From: Cinclus cinclus | Taxonomy: Eukaryota > Chordata > Aves > Passeriformes > Cinclidae | Length of the DNA stretch: 64,000 nt | Assembly (NCBI RefSeq): GCF_963662255.1 | Contig: NC_085047.1 | Location: 94,247,619-94,311,618, forward strand | Direction of reading: 5' to 3' | Shown here: one piece after another, positions 42,301 through 57,300 of the stretch | How the letters are laid out: each line of letters begins with the position of its first letter | Numbering within the stretch: the stretch's first letter is position 1 | Translations under genes and position numbers: made by a program | Notes under the pieces: generated by a model | The model's database searches: none | Seen by the model: the letters and a program-made list of their open reading frames with translations, nothing else | What the model was told of the DNA's origin: nothing

Positions 42301-45300
42301 ACTAACAGAGGAAGTAAAACATTACCAAAATACTATCCTAATGACTTTGCATTTGTAGAATCTGACACCTGAAATGTTCAAGTATTCTGTCAGAGCAGCC
42401 ATTTTATGCCATGCACCTATATACATATTGCTCTGTACCATGGAGAAATATCTACTTCATTGCAGTGGTTCAAGTCGTATCTGGCAGGGAAACTGTCTGA
42501 AAGAGATTAGTAGGTTGTGATCATCAGAAATTCCCTTTTGTCTGGACAGTTAGAATTCATTTAAATTAAAGATGAATGGTGGATTTGCCAGATGGACACT
42601 TCTTTTTCAGGGGCTTTCCAGAAGTAAATACATATTTTCATGAATAATTAAAAGAACTCGTGGAGGATTCTATCATTAAGTGGTTCTAAGTCACTGTAAA
42701 ATTTTAGGATAAAGTCCTACAATTTACAAAAGGGGGTTGGAGTTGCTTTTAAGGTAGCATCTAGCTGCTTCCCACTTGACTCCTTTCCTGATGGAGGATG
42801 AATGCTGATGAATCCATTTTGTTGTACAGCTTTCTGGTCTATCACGGGTTTGATATAAGTGAAGCAGTACAAAATCAGTGCAAAAAAGTCTTGAAACTTT
42901 ATTATAGGAAATAATAAAGTAAATGATGCTTTAAGGAATAAGAATTTCAGCTACCACAGTCAAAATCTTCAGTAAAACACCCCTCATGTTACTGGCAAAA
43001 AGCTTAATTTCCTAACTGTTTATACTCAGAAAAAAATCTGTGCTCAGATTAGAAACAGAGGGCATATCTTTAATTAAAAAAAAAAACCAAACAAACAAAC
43101 AAAAAAAACCCAACACAACCAAAAACAAACTACCAAAACCACATAGAAAAGCAAGGGGCTGAATAAGGGTGTCCTGCTTTATTGGTCAGAAAAAGTGAGA
43201 GAGATCAGAGGAAAGCACATTTTGTCCAGGAATTAGGCCAAAGAGAAATAACTTTTAAAAAGACACAATTTAACAGAAAATGATTATAGGATAAGACAAA
43301 GGGATAACTGAATGTATGAATTCAAGGCAGGCAAGGCTGATTAGGCACTGGATCATCAGAACAGCATCTGGTATAAACTAAATGAGAGTCAATTATGCCT
43401 TGATAATGCAAAAAATGAATCACCATATAAAACACTCTTATTAGCATAGGACAACATAGGGGTCATTAAATACTTAGCATGGTTGAAGTTTGAACTGGAC
43501 TATTCTGTGTGATTTGGGGTGCCCCATTTCAGGAAAATTTCAGGGATCAGTTAAGAGAAAACCCAGTTAAAGCAGCAGCAAAAATGTTATCAGAAAATAG
43601 ACTTTACTACAAAACTGTTCATTAAATGTCACCTACGGAAAACTGAAAAAGATATTACAAAGACTAAAATTCCCACAGTCTGGAGGACTATACCTGGATA
43701 TTTTCAAGACTCGATAAAGCTCTGAACAAGGTGATCTGATCTGCCAGCTAGTCCTGCTTGGAGCAGGCATTTTAGTAGAGATTCTCTGAAGTCTCTGCCA
43801 AAATGAATTATTCTGTGATCCTATGAAACACATTAAATTTATTTCTCAGATAAGTTGGGATCTGTTTGATTGGTTGCCTTTTTTTTTTTTGTTTTGTTTT
43901 GTTTATTTTTAAATCTCATGTAATATCAGTAATTTTAGCCCCAGAAAGATGGTGGCTAAAAGAAAAAGACCTCTCAAGAAAAGATAGGTCTTTAATTGTT
44001 TCAGACATTACCTTGACCTTTAAGTAGTGGCTAAAATGAAAAAATTTACTACAGGTCTTAAGAGTCATAAGATATCTGAGGATGAGTAAAATTCGATCAG
44101 AAATTTACATAGCTCAATATCTGAAGGGATGAAAGTGTTCTAAAATCAGAACAGTCTTAAACACCAGACCCCTACCAAAGGATGAGTCAAATAGGAAGAT
44201 AATATTTCTGCTCTTCTGCTCAGGCCAGCAACCCTTTCCACTAGCCTAGCTAGTAGTTAAAAAAGCACTACATGATTATTTTATGAGGAGGAAAATTTCT
44301 TCTGATCTTGAAAACAAATATGTTGACACCAATTTCTAAATTATCTTTCTTTTATAAAATTTTAGAGAACTCAAATTTTATAAAAATTAACCTCAAATTT
44401 TAAGAAAAACTAAAATTACCAATTTAGCATCAAGAAATTTCCAGACTCTTTGATTACCTTTTATGAGCTAGAAACCAAATAAAACTTGTTTTAAGACTTT
44501 TTTATACCTTCAAAATACACGGAGTTTTTTAAAAAATACCTGGGACACAAGACCAAACTCTTGGAATTAATGAAAATATCCAATGCAGGTTGGATCAAAA
44601 TAATTATCAGGACACATGCTATGACCACCACATCTCCAAGACAATACAACTTAGCTTGATTTTGTATCTAGACAGTAAATGGTTTGTACCTTCTACATGA
44701 AATAATTTATTAATAAGGCTACCAGGATGACTGTAAAATAATCCTTTCTTGCATGTAATCATTCAGGAAAGTTCAGATCTTTATTCTACTGGGCTTCTGG
44801 GTAAAGGAATACAGTAAATGAACTCCAGCTTACTTTACTTAGGCTTTAGTTCTTAAGCTTTTTCACTTATGAAGTGATAAAAAAGATAGGACTGGAAGTC
44901 ACAACAGAAACTTTGCTTATTCCAAATGCCATGCTGAGCAAGAAAATCAGAAGCTTCAAGATCTGGGAATTATGGAATCATGGTCCTGATAAGAACTGGG
45001 AATATGAATGGGAACACAGATGAAACTGCCCTGGTATTAGCCCACAAATCAGTTAAGTATTTCCTTCTTTTGTGTGGCTGTGGCAATAGATTTTCAAAGG
45101 ACCTCTCTGTTTGCACAGTAGATGATCCTGGCTTGATACAAAAGCTTGGACCTTTGTATACCAGATCTCTGGAAGCCTTTTTTTGAACTAAGAGCAAAAG
45201 AAAATATTATTTTTCTCCATTTATATTCCTTTAGTTGGTAAAAGAAAAAAACAAAAAGAAAATAAATGCATGAGAAGAGCTGAATGTCATAATCTGCTCT

Positions 45301-48300
45301 TTTTTGAGACATCTAGCTAACTGGGTCCTGTGAGGAATTAAAACTTGGTGTGCTTTCTTCTGCTGATCAATTTTCCCACATCTAATTTCTCTGCTATTAG
45401 TAGGATACCTCTTAACTAACCCGCAGAGAAATAGAATAGTATCAACTCCTTCTTTAGCACAAGTGAACACAAAATACAGGGGTTTTTTTTGTTTTTATTT
45501 TTTTGTTTGGGTTTTTTTTTTTTTTTTTGCTAAAAAGAGTTCACAATTATTGGGTAAAGAATTTACATGGAAGGAGCAAAGAATATATACTTCACATAAA
45601 TTAATCACTAAATACAGGAGTCTCTATCAATACTTAATTAGGCAGTGCAAGCTACTGCTGATCAAGTTGTGAATCATGAATTTGGTATTTTCTCTATAAA
45701 GCCCTTATTTCTTTTACAAAAATGACATACAAATAAAAGCCTTAATATTCCTTCACCAATTCAAAATATATAAAAAACCCAAACCTTAAAACTGAGATCC
45801 TGATACTTAACATGTATTTATCCAAGCCTGAAGTTTTTTGTTTGCACTGTTGGAACAAAAAACCCATGGCTTTGTGGAGTTTCTTGGTTGCTTTTTGTTT
45901 GTTTTGTGGTTTTTTTTTTTGTTTTTTGGGGTTTTTTTTTGTTTGTTTTTGTTTTATGCTGTTTTTTGTTCTTTTGGGGTTTTTTGTGGTTTTTTTTTGT
46001 TTGTTTTGGTGTTTTGTTTTGCTGGGTTTTTTTTTTTTTTTTATATATCATGCTGTAAGCCAATGGAAACCTGTCACACCATAGCTCCAAAACCATTTTG
46101 TGCAGTCCAGATAAAGAAATTTAGAAGAGATGACTGAAACCTCTTTCAAAACATCACCTTCATCCTAGATATGACTTCTTGCATATATCTCCCCTCACAC
46201 AGAGACATCCAAATTCTTTCTAAGCATGATGGTAAGCAGGATATAGAACTGACTTGTCACTTGCTATGCTTGAGCCACTCTGTAAGTCAGCTTTACGGGC
46301 AACTGGTAGGAAATACTGTGCCCACAGCCTAGAGAGGAGCACATCAGACAGAATGGCTTCAGGAATGCCTACTGGAACCATTCATTTTCTTCTAACACGG
46401 TAAAGGCTTTTCTTACAGCTTGACCTTAATTAAAATGTATCATTAAAAAGCACACACAGGTTTGCTCTCGGTGCCAGCTTCTATAAAATACTGACTGCAT
46501 CAGTTGTTCCAAAAACAGACACAGACCATGCCCATCATGACATCATATTTAGTGATTTTAGGCCTTTGGAAAAAACAAAAAAGTTGGTTTCTTTTCTCGC
46601 CAGGTTTACAAGTACTGGGAAGTAGAATAATTAATTATTTCACCACTGTGTATATTGTCCCAATTCAGCAAAACACTTCTTCATAACTAACTTCAAACCT
46701 GTGCTTTTTCCCACTGATTTCAGCTGAATCATAATAAATATCAATAACTGAAAGTTATAGGTAAACACCCTATGTTGAGCTCAGGTTCACTGAGAAAGAA
46801 GGAAAGGCAGGCTGAAGTGTTTGAGACTGGAAGAAATAAGCAGTACTGGTGACCTAGACGTTAAGCCATCCCAAGCATTGCTTACATAATTTTTAGGCCT
46901 TAATACAACATTACCTTACACTTATTTCTACTCTATGCAACTCCAAAGACACACAAACACTCTTGAACTGTACTTGTATGACCTAGGCATAGTGCAGAAA
47001 ACACAGTTTTTAGCTATTTAGCTTAGATGAACCCCTGCCCCAACAGAGCCATGGCACCTTTTGCTCAACACCCTCTGAGGAGTCTCTGATACACAATGAG
47101 CCACACAGACTTATCTTTCAGCTCTACTTGTCATTATTTACAGTCTAAACCAGAACATTACTACAAAATCTTCATTAGCTGATGCTTTGTTGCTTGAAAA
47201 TTCCCAAGAGAGCCAATGTCACAGGAGGAAGAAGCAGTATTTCATAATCAGCTACCAGCTTTAACACAATCAATACGCATGTTGTGGGTGTCATTTAATG
47301 TGACATTGTATTAAGAAGCATGGATTAACAAGCTAAACCCCTTCCTTCCCCTTCTTAGTGCTGCCCAATGAACCATGCACTTGCACAATCATGTGAAAGG
47401 CGTATGGCTTTTTTCCTCATTCCCATCAAGTTCAGGGTAGCAGCCCTGATTAAGCACAATGGACATCACTAAAAATTCAACATTACCAGATCAGTTAATT
47501 TTTACTTTAACCTCAGGTAGAAATCATAGCATCTCGGATACTGGTTTGTTACAGACAAAATACAACCATTTAAAAACCAGTTTTCTTACAACTAGGTGAG
47601 TCTACTGCCCTCATAATAAATATTTGTGAAGTATTTCTCTAAAATAACGTTAAATTTTTGTAAAAGTTTAGCTATTCCTGTGACTAGTTACTAAATCCCA
47701 AGATGCAATTTAGATATAATTAAACTTTAAGATTGTTTGGCCTGACTGAAAATTAATGACTTCATAGTTTTCAGCATATGTTTCAAAAAACTCTTCTAGA
47801 ACTGCTGGGATGAAGATTACTGAGTATATAAGAGCAAGCCATTACCTTTCAAAACTAAATTCCACTAATCTCTACCATACTTACAAACCCACAGAGTAAG
47901 AAATTTCAACAAACCTTGTTATTTCTTTAAATATCTCCTGTGAGTATGGGAGGACAACGCATTCTGCTTAGTGAGGAAAAGCTGCTTTGCACTTAGCAGT
48001 GTTTGATGTATAAACAGGAATGAGATAAAGACAAAGCAAAACAGTTAACATCAATGAAGCAAATGATATTTCCAGAACATGATAATGAATAGCTTCTGGA
48101 TTTTTTCTCTCAGGGAAAAAGGGCATGGTCTATTGCCCTTTTTTTTCCTCCTTTGTCCCCGGTTTTCAAATGTATTTGGATCTGAACAAATTTCATACCC
48201 TTTGAACCTTGTTACCCTGTAGCGCTGAGCTGGAATTACTGCTTATCATTTAAGTGCACATATTTATGCTCATAACTCGTTCAATAAAGTACCAAAACTA

Positions 48301-51300
48301 GCACTTAAAAAATATGAATCGCTTTATTAATATCAAGAGGTAAGGTATTATCACAATATTAATTAACTAAACACTGTAGATGGATTTGATGACAGCCAGA
48401 ACACAGCTCTTATTTTTAGTTTTCTAAACTAACAAAATTACAAGTTATGTATGTGTTTTCTAAACTGATTTTAGCACAGAAAGCTTATATTAGCCCATAC
48501 ATTATCCAGTAAGTAGCTTTACCTTAATATATTATAAAATGAAATTTCAAATAATTCTGTAAGAAAGACTGTGTGTACTATGAAGCACATAATTTTTGCA
48601 GACAGTGGATGTACTGAAAAGGAAAGCAAAGAAATACATATTTGTCTTTAGCCTGAAAATGCTAAATGTTGGCATGGTACAATCAGGTATGGGGCTTTTT
48701 TCCTAATGATATTGGTAATCTTGTGGAATAGGTTGAAATCAAAGACTCAAGCATTCTGTTCCTAAAATTACACAAAAAAAAAATAAATGCAGAATGATTT
48801 TATTAAAGAAAAAAAAAGCACAAGAGTGACTCAAAGTAGAAATTTTCATGTCTGATAGTAATACAAGAATTAATAATTACAGTATACCTTGAACTGTTTG
48901 TCTGACTCATGGTACAGAAATTTTACAGGACAGAATAACAAGATCATAATTCTGTGAACTACCACTCTAAAAGTATAATTTTGAAGCTTAATATACATTA
49001 AATGAGGAGCATAATGCTGATGGTGATGAAAAAGTAGCAAATAATAAGCATTGCTGAAGATGTAAAAAGAGTAAGCCAGTCTGTATGCGAGTGCAAACTG
49101 GTCCAATCCATTTCCTGAAATGCTTCAAGAATTGTTTGAACTTTGCTCCTACAACTAAAAGCAATTTTGTATTTCTGTGTTCAGAGTTTTGCATTGGTTG
49201 CCAGGCAGATGTCATTACGTTTATGAGCCTCAAAGGCATTTTTCTACCAACACTTGCTACTTTTAAAATGCTGATTCATTAAATATAGCTTACCCTGTCA
49301 AGAGCCACAGTATCTGATCTAAACTGTGAAAAGTGCTTTGGAAACCTGCTTATAACTTTTACCAGTATCCAGTTAAAATACTGATAATATGCTTCAAAAT
49401 TATTTTATATAACCACTGATTGTAGTTCATGAATCAGTTTCAGGTAAGCTGATTTACAAGAGGCACTCTTCCTCCTGTATATGCAGGTATGACCATGTAT
49501 ATTCAGGTGTGCATATTAAACAAATAATTATGAACAGTAAGATCCATTTAAAGCACTTTTAACTTGGTCAAAAATAAAAGGTAAGCCCCTCCCCCCCCAG
49601 ACACTAGGCAACTTTTGAAATACTGGGAAAGATACAGATATATATTTACTTAAGAATGAAATTTCTTTTTAGAAGTATTAATATAATTAATTAATTAATC
49701 AATCAATAATGAATATTCACCTTTCATGAGCTAAGAAAGTATCATACACTACACAAATATGATTTGGTGCAGTACCAAACTTTATTGTAGCTCACTTTTT
49801 TCCTACAAAGCAAGAATATTCTCCTTGCAACTATAAATGGAGCAAATTAATGTGCATTTAAATATGCTATCTATTTAGCAATCAACAATCCACAATCAAC
49901 AGTTGCACTCCTTTAATGTAAGAAGAGTGTTCTGCTTTTCACACAGCCACCAAGCTACATGATGCTGTACACAGGTTTCAGTAATGGAGAATCCCCATCT
50001 CCTCTCCTATGCTCAGCAAGACCAGCTTTGCTCCCCTGCCTCAGCACCTATTTTTGTCCCAAATGCACACCAGGACAACCCAAAGTGTGAGCAGGATGGA
50101 TGTATGTGCCTGTTTCTCTCAGATCTTTTCAGCCCTCCCAATAAAATCATGCTTGATGAAAGGTGACAAAATAAATACTTCTGACATTAAGTCCCCTGCA
50201 GAGTCTTCCTCTCATAAGGGACCAAGGACACAGTAGCTCAGCAAACCTGAAGTAAAAATCAGAGACTGCACACTGGGATCTTGATTGAAGGGTTGCATCT
50301 AAGCAGGTTACTTAGCTGCTGAAGGTACTGACCTTATACTGTATAAAATGAACCGGCCTTCCTAAAGCACACTTGAAGATTTAGAGCACTTTCATGGTTT
50401 GTGTGCCAAAATAGGACGAAAAGACTCCCTACTAGGTCTTAGTGCTAAAATCCACACTGAATTTACACACTGGAATCTGCAAAGGTAGGTCTTCTTCAAA
50501 TACATTGCTTTCTAACAAAAATAAAAACAAAATTTTAAAAGAAGAAAGATGATCACAGAATAAATTATGCTTTAAATTAGTCCTTTCCCTCCTAAGATCT
50601 ATGGGAAGCAGGAATGGAAATAGACTGGGGAGGACTGCAATTGCATGTTTAAAAAACAGGCTCCAGAATAAAGTAAACCAAAGAATTTGAGATGTTCCAA
50701 TTTTGTCTTAGGGACCAATCTAATTCTATAACATACTTGCTGAAATTCAGTTCATCACAGGACATATTTTAATAGATGCTGCTCTATTCCTCTTAATTGC
50801 TACCAGATATAGGAGTCCTGTTTAAACAGGAGAATATGTCTGAAATGTGGCAAATATACATACTGGAGGTGAAAATGGACTGGGAAAGGAATGTCAGAGA
50901 GCCTGATGAAAATGGGGAAGGACTGCAGCTACAAGGAAGTACAGATGCATCACTAACAGATGATGAATATGATTTCTCTAAAACCAAAGACATGAGCTAT
51001 ACAGAAGAAAACACAAAGAAATACTTAGAAATACTAAGACAAAAAATAAACAATCTCTAGCAGTACCAGTGTTAACCCATCTCTATTTGAGACAGAAAAG
51101 TGATAATAAAATAAGGTCAAGTGAACAATGATTTAAAGAGAAATACACATAGAATTATCATCACTATTGAAAGGCGTGGGCTGGCAGGGACCTTAAAAAC
51201 CACCTCGTTTCAACTCCCCTGCTATGGGCAGGGATGCCACCCACTAGACCAGAGTAGCAATATTTTTAACACTGAAGGGTCACACAGACTTTCTGTCTTT

Positions 51301-54300
51301 TATTCAATGCTGGAAAATTCTAATGACATAGAATAGTCTCCAATTGTTTTTCAACAAAACTATTATACGAAGTAACTTATTTTCCTATTTCAATTATTAA
51401 TGTTTACAGTGAAAGGCCACAGACTTATTTTTACCAGTGATTAGCACTTTTCTTGGTCTTCATAATAATTTTTTGGTTGAAAACAGATCACAAAATTGGT
51501 GTCTATGTACCAGCATCAAAATAAACACTGCAATTACTGTGTAGGTTTAATACTAAGATATAATGCCAGCTTGGTAAACTGATTTCTATCCATTTAATGT
51601 GTTGATTAGTTTAAAATTCCAGAAAGGTTAAAGTAGAAATCAGAAGATGACAGCACTTCTCAGAAGCCATACATTACACTTCTGTATGTTTATGATTAAA
51701 AACACAGCTTGTTTGTCTAATGGTATTTCTACATTGTTTCAGTGCATTTTTCCATCATTTCAGTCATCAAAAAAATTGTAATAAGTTTTTTATTTCAGAA
51801 TACTTTCTTGATTTGCACCTCTCTTGATGCAAACCATACCTAATAATTTTTCTCATCCATATTACTATTTGAGAAATGTTTAAACTTACAATCATACAAG
51901 CATAAGGCTTATTAGCACAGACAGGCCATAGAATCATAAGGCTGGAAAAGGTCTTTAAGATCATTGAGTCCAAAATCCAGAAACCTGAACCAATCTGCAC
52001 CTATTCAGCTCATGCCAGCATCTCTTCTCTTATGATCCAGAGTTCTATTTGCTCAGGACTGGTAAAAATATAGGTTTCCCTGGTTCAATAGGCTAACATA
52101 TGTGTGCATTTTAGGGAAAAAAAACAAAACAAAACAAAAACAACAACAACAAAACAACAACAAAAAAATTAAATACATAGATATACACTGTGTGCCGTGA
52201 TTCCAAGACATATGTCATAAGCTAACTGGATACAAACAAGACCAATACAAAGAATTTAAAAGTTCCAAAGGTCATCTGGGTGATGGGTGGTTCACTGAAA
52301 GACACTCACACACCATTCTGTCTTGCATTATATTGCAAAAAATTAATTGAGAATCCAGACTGGTAGAGTTGCCATTCTTAGGAGCTATATAAAACTAAGA
52401 CCCTGAAATCCTTCCGTCATTAGCACTCAACTACCATATTCAGAAAATTTTAATTAGTTACTTGTTGGCTTTAGACAAAACTCATTTTTAGTACCTAACT
52501 TCAGAAAATATTGTGGAAATCCAGTAAATAGAAATGGTAAATAGCACTAATCGCACACATCCAGGTTTAAACTCAGAGTTGTAGTAATTTTAAGTTACAA
52601 TTAATGAAAGAACTAGAGGAAGAAAACTATGATACACTTTGGGTTGACCTTGCCTGACTTTCCTAGAGAGAGTTGGCTACCAGTGCAATGAAAAATACAT
52701 GGCAGCACAGGGAGCTGAGTAAGGCAGCAAGTTCAGACAAAGGTGAGAGGTATCAGCTCCACTAGATCTAACACTGAGATGAGCTGGGTTCAATGGCTGG
52801 GGTTCTGTAGGTCAATAACAATTTCTGAAACACCCAATCCTGACTGGAAATTCTTCTACAGTAATTGTATCAAAGCGATTCTAAGAGTGACTTTTGAAAC
52901 ATAAATTGCAGAACTGTGTTGTCACAGTACATTTATGTAATGTAATAGCTAAGTGGTTTCAGGAGCTGAATCCACTGAATCTCCCTCCACATATGAGATG
53001 ATTAGCAACCTAGTAAAGTGCAGAGACATATTTTGTACTTAAAGTAAAAGCCAAATTAACTTTTCTACCATTTATGTGAGTAATATCTACTTTCAAGCCG
53101 GGGTTTCTCCAGCAATTTCACCTCTTAGAGATACATCAATTTTCCCCCTGACATAAAACACTGGTAGGCTGCTTAAACAGTCAGGACTTAATTTCTTATA
53201 CAGAGGATCAAATTTAACCTGTATGTATGTATGTATGTATGTACAATTTTCACAGCTCTCTGGAGATTTCTTTTTCTAACAAAAGGTTGGACTCAGCCAA
53301 GAAACTTTAAGGTGTAAGATACTCTTCAACAGAATTCACCACAAATTGGAGAATCAACTGGTACACATTCTGGTTTGTGTTTTTTTTTGTTGTTTTTCTC
53401 TTTTTTTCTTTTTTTTTTTGTTGGTTTGTTTGTTTTTTTGTTGGTTTGTTTTTGGGGTTTTTTTTGCACTTGCTTTCTCCATTTAAAACAATTTATTATA
53501 AACAATGTGTTATTTTCTGTATCGTTTTCCGCTAAAATTAAGATGTGCTCACTACACTCTAAAGATCCCAGTGCTCTTAATTACCAAGTTTGTTTCTTTC
53601 TTTTGAATTAAACAGATTTCAGTGTTTTCTTGCCTCCTATTCCTCACCTTTCATGCCATGCATGCCATGGACATGAAAGATGGAGTATTCTTCTCTTACT
53701 TTCTGCACCTGTTTCTATATCATGCTTACACCAAAGAGGACAAGAAAGACAAAGCCTCTCTAAATCAAATAAATATGTAATAGTATCAATGCCAGTCAAA
53801 TTATGTAAATGCAAGTTTGTGGAATAAAACTAAACAAACATACAAAAGTAAGCTGACTAATGCAATAAAAAGGCAAAAGCCAGAACATTTTTATATGATC
53901 TGATGTAATTTTTTCTATTCCAAACTGATAACAGGAGAATGTAACTTAGCATATATTATCAGATAACTAAGTTCATTTAGGAAAACACAGAAATACAAAG
54001 AGGAGTTCCCTGGCTCTACTGTACCACTACAAATGTAAAATTCATTATTGAGAAAACATGTGTTCATTTACACATAGTTTCACAGGTTCAGCTTGTTAGA
54101 ATTATGATGGAGAGAAAAAAAGTTGTTGGAAAGAGAGGCAATCAAAATGAATCATTTCTTTGCCTCTCAGAGTCTGCCAATGGAGGACTGAACATCCTCT
54201 GCCACTAGTCAATCAATATGTATGAAGACTAATACAACGAGGAGGGGATTGTTAACATCAAATGAAAGCAAATACCCAGAGGAATATGAGTTTCAGATTT

Positions 54301-57300
54301 TCACTCCTGAGCAAAGCAGAATTTCTACAGCATTTATTCTGAAAGCCAGACAAACAACAATTACACTTGGGACCTCAGACAAAGACCCTGAGCTGTCTCA
54401 GAGCAATTTTACTACCTTTACCTTGCTAAATAAAATTCTTCTTGAATTTCAAGTAGGTTAATGATTGTTAAACATCACTGAGGTGTAATTTTTTAAAGTA
54501 TCCTTTGGGAATAAAGCAGTAATATTAAAAGCTGCTAATGTTGAAACTGGAATAAATAAATAAATCATTAAAATCCAAAGCTAAGCTGCTTCTGCTCTCA
54601 AGAAGAAATATGCTTTGGATATATTGACATGTAATTAGAATGCAAGTGTGTAGGAGTGTGTGTAACTAACCCTGAATTCAGGATGAACCACTCAAAACAA
54701 CTGCACAGCCAGATACTCAAAACAAATATTGCAGAATAAAATTAATAACATAAAGGTATTCCTTATGTAAGAGATGTAGGTATCTACAAATAGAAAAACA
54801 ATCACTTAATTTGCAAAATCAAGCAGATGACACAACATTTCAGTTTTGTTTTGAAAACCTAAGATGTGATCCTGGTTATATATTCTGTAATTGCAATGCC
54901 AACCTCCTAGTAATGTATCTTGTAGGACACAACTATCCACAAATGTCTCTCAGAAAAGGGGTTTAAGGAAATGTAGTCAATTTTCAGAAAGACACTGAGA
55001 CTTCACATTAACTTCAACTTTGACATTATTGTTGGGTATTTCCTGAATGGTAACTTGCACAGTGATAATCTTAAGGAGGAAGATTTAGTCTACATGGGCC
55101 AGTCAACATATTTCCCCTGCCAAAAAAACACTGAAAAAATTCTTAGCTACTGTACACTAATAGGCTCCTTCAGGTTCCATCTATTTTTCATTAAAATATG
55201 GCAGTCAAAGCCTAAATTATGAGACTAAGCCTAAAAGCTAGATGAACAGAAGTGAACCATATGTATAAGTAAAATGAGATGAATTAGACCACAGAGTAAA
55301 AAAAAAAACAAACAATATTTTTGAATATTTTTTTTAAAATCAATGTTGAATGAAAAAAAATCCTCAGACTTACACTCCATTCTATTTTTAATCTTAGATA
55401 TATCTGAAAGTACATATTGTGAAATGTTATATCAGAATTAGATAAAATTAGCTCTAGTCCATCAATATCACTTTGAAACATGAAGTTGTATCTTAATACA
55501 ACATATAATATAGTTTCTGGTGCCCATCCTCAATAAAACTGAGTTAGTCATGATTATTACTATCTAGCATAACAAATCACACACATCAGTCATTTACTAG
55601 TGTTGTCTCTGAACACTTCTTTCTTTGAAGTGCAAAGATCAACACTGACACATGAAGATCGTGGTCTAAGAGATTAACGGGGCCTGAGCTTCAAAGAAAG
55701 AATAAGAGAAGAAAAAGAGGCTAAGGAAAAAAAAAAAACAAACAAAAAACCCACAAAACCCTAAACACTCATTTTGGTTCAATTCCTGCTTACATAAAGA
55801 ATAAAACAGGTTGAATAAACTCATGAGCACTATTTGCTCAGAAAACCTGCATGAATAAGGAAAACAAACAAAAACTGGAAAAGATAAGAGTATTGGGATA
55901 AAGACTGTTATCAGTTGAAACAAATGGGAACTGGAGGCTGAAGTTATAAGAGGGTAGGAAAAAACTTTAAAAATTACAGTGTGAAAGCACATTTTGTTGG
56001 AATATGCATATGACCTACACGCAGTAAAGGTTGTTTAATCTCAAAACAGAAACTATTTTAAAAGTTCAGACATCAGTAAACAGAGCTTAAACAGGAAAAG
56101 AATACATGGTAAGCAGCAAAAGTAAACAAGCAAAGCACAAAAGACAACAGATAAAATTAAGACAATTCATTTGACATTGAAAATATTCCCGATTACATAG
56201 ATATTAAACTTGCTGAAACAAATTTAAATCTGCTCCAGAATCTCAAACAAATATATCTGTTTTATATCTCTCCCCATTATCTTCCTGATAACTAGCCTAG
56301 TTTAGTTTAGCTGTCAGATGTCGCTGGAATCTAAGGAAATGGAATTGCCTCATTACATTCAGAATGTACAGATCTTGCCCTTAAAATAATACTACTCAAT
56401 GCAAATCAGATCTTCATGGTAGCAGTGCATGAAGATAGTCAAGAAACAAACATTCTCAATAAAAGCTTTTCACTAGACAACTGAAATACAAGTAAATCAT
56501 ATCAGGAAGATGCAAACTGATGGAAGTGTGCAATTCCTATATTATTTGCTACCATGCAGTTAAAAAAAACCCAACAAACAAACAAACAAACAAAAACAAA
56601 AAAAAAACCCAACCAACCAAACAAAAACCCTAAACTATGTTCTGTTTCACTTAGGATTTCACCTATCCATATTCACTTATTGTACTGAAAGAAATTCCAG
56701 CAAAAATAACTTAGACCTAACTCTCTTGTTTTTGCAATCTCCCATGTGTTTGAAACTGTCTTCATACTGCCATATCATTTAGAAAAATTGTCAAGTGCTC
56801 CAAAAGTCTTTATACCCTCTGCTGCCTAGGCATACTACTATACAGAGCTACTAGTATCACTGCATTGTTTTATAAATATCAATATGCTTAAAATGCAGGA
56901 TTTTCAGAGAAAAGGAATGTGCTGCATATAATCAAGTTAGGACAGGAAAACCTGTGAAAAAGAACAACAACAAAAAAAATACAACCTTACTTGCTTAATC
57001 AGAACTTCAATGTTTGTTTTAAATTTAAGAGATCTTCTGGAGAAGGTCTCTTTGGAAGAAGAAGGACTTGACCTTCATGGTCGTTCAGCTGCAAGGATGG
57101 TGATCCCAACATTTCCTGCCACAGCTTCTCTCTCCTGTGCTGACCCTGCCCATAATGCAGAAGAGGAATACAGCAGAGGAACCTCCGAGTACGATCTCTA
57201 CCCTCCTCCTAAAATTAAATACAATTAATTCCAATTTCCAGATAGCCTAGAGCTTTCGTTTCTGTCAGCAGGATTTTAAAACTAAGTTGATCCTCAACAG

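Noticed and set aside
45812..46137. ORFs of 90-99 codons on both strands.
   Set aside because: They lie over a T/G low-complexity tract. Phe/Cys/Gly-rich on one strand and Lys/Thr/Pro-rich on the other is purely compositional.
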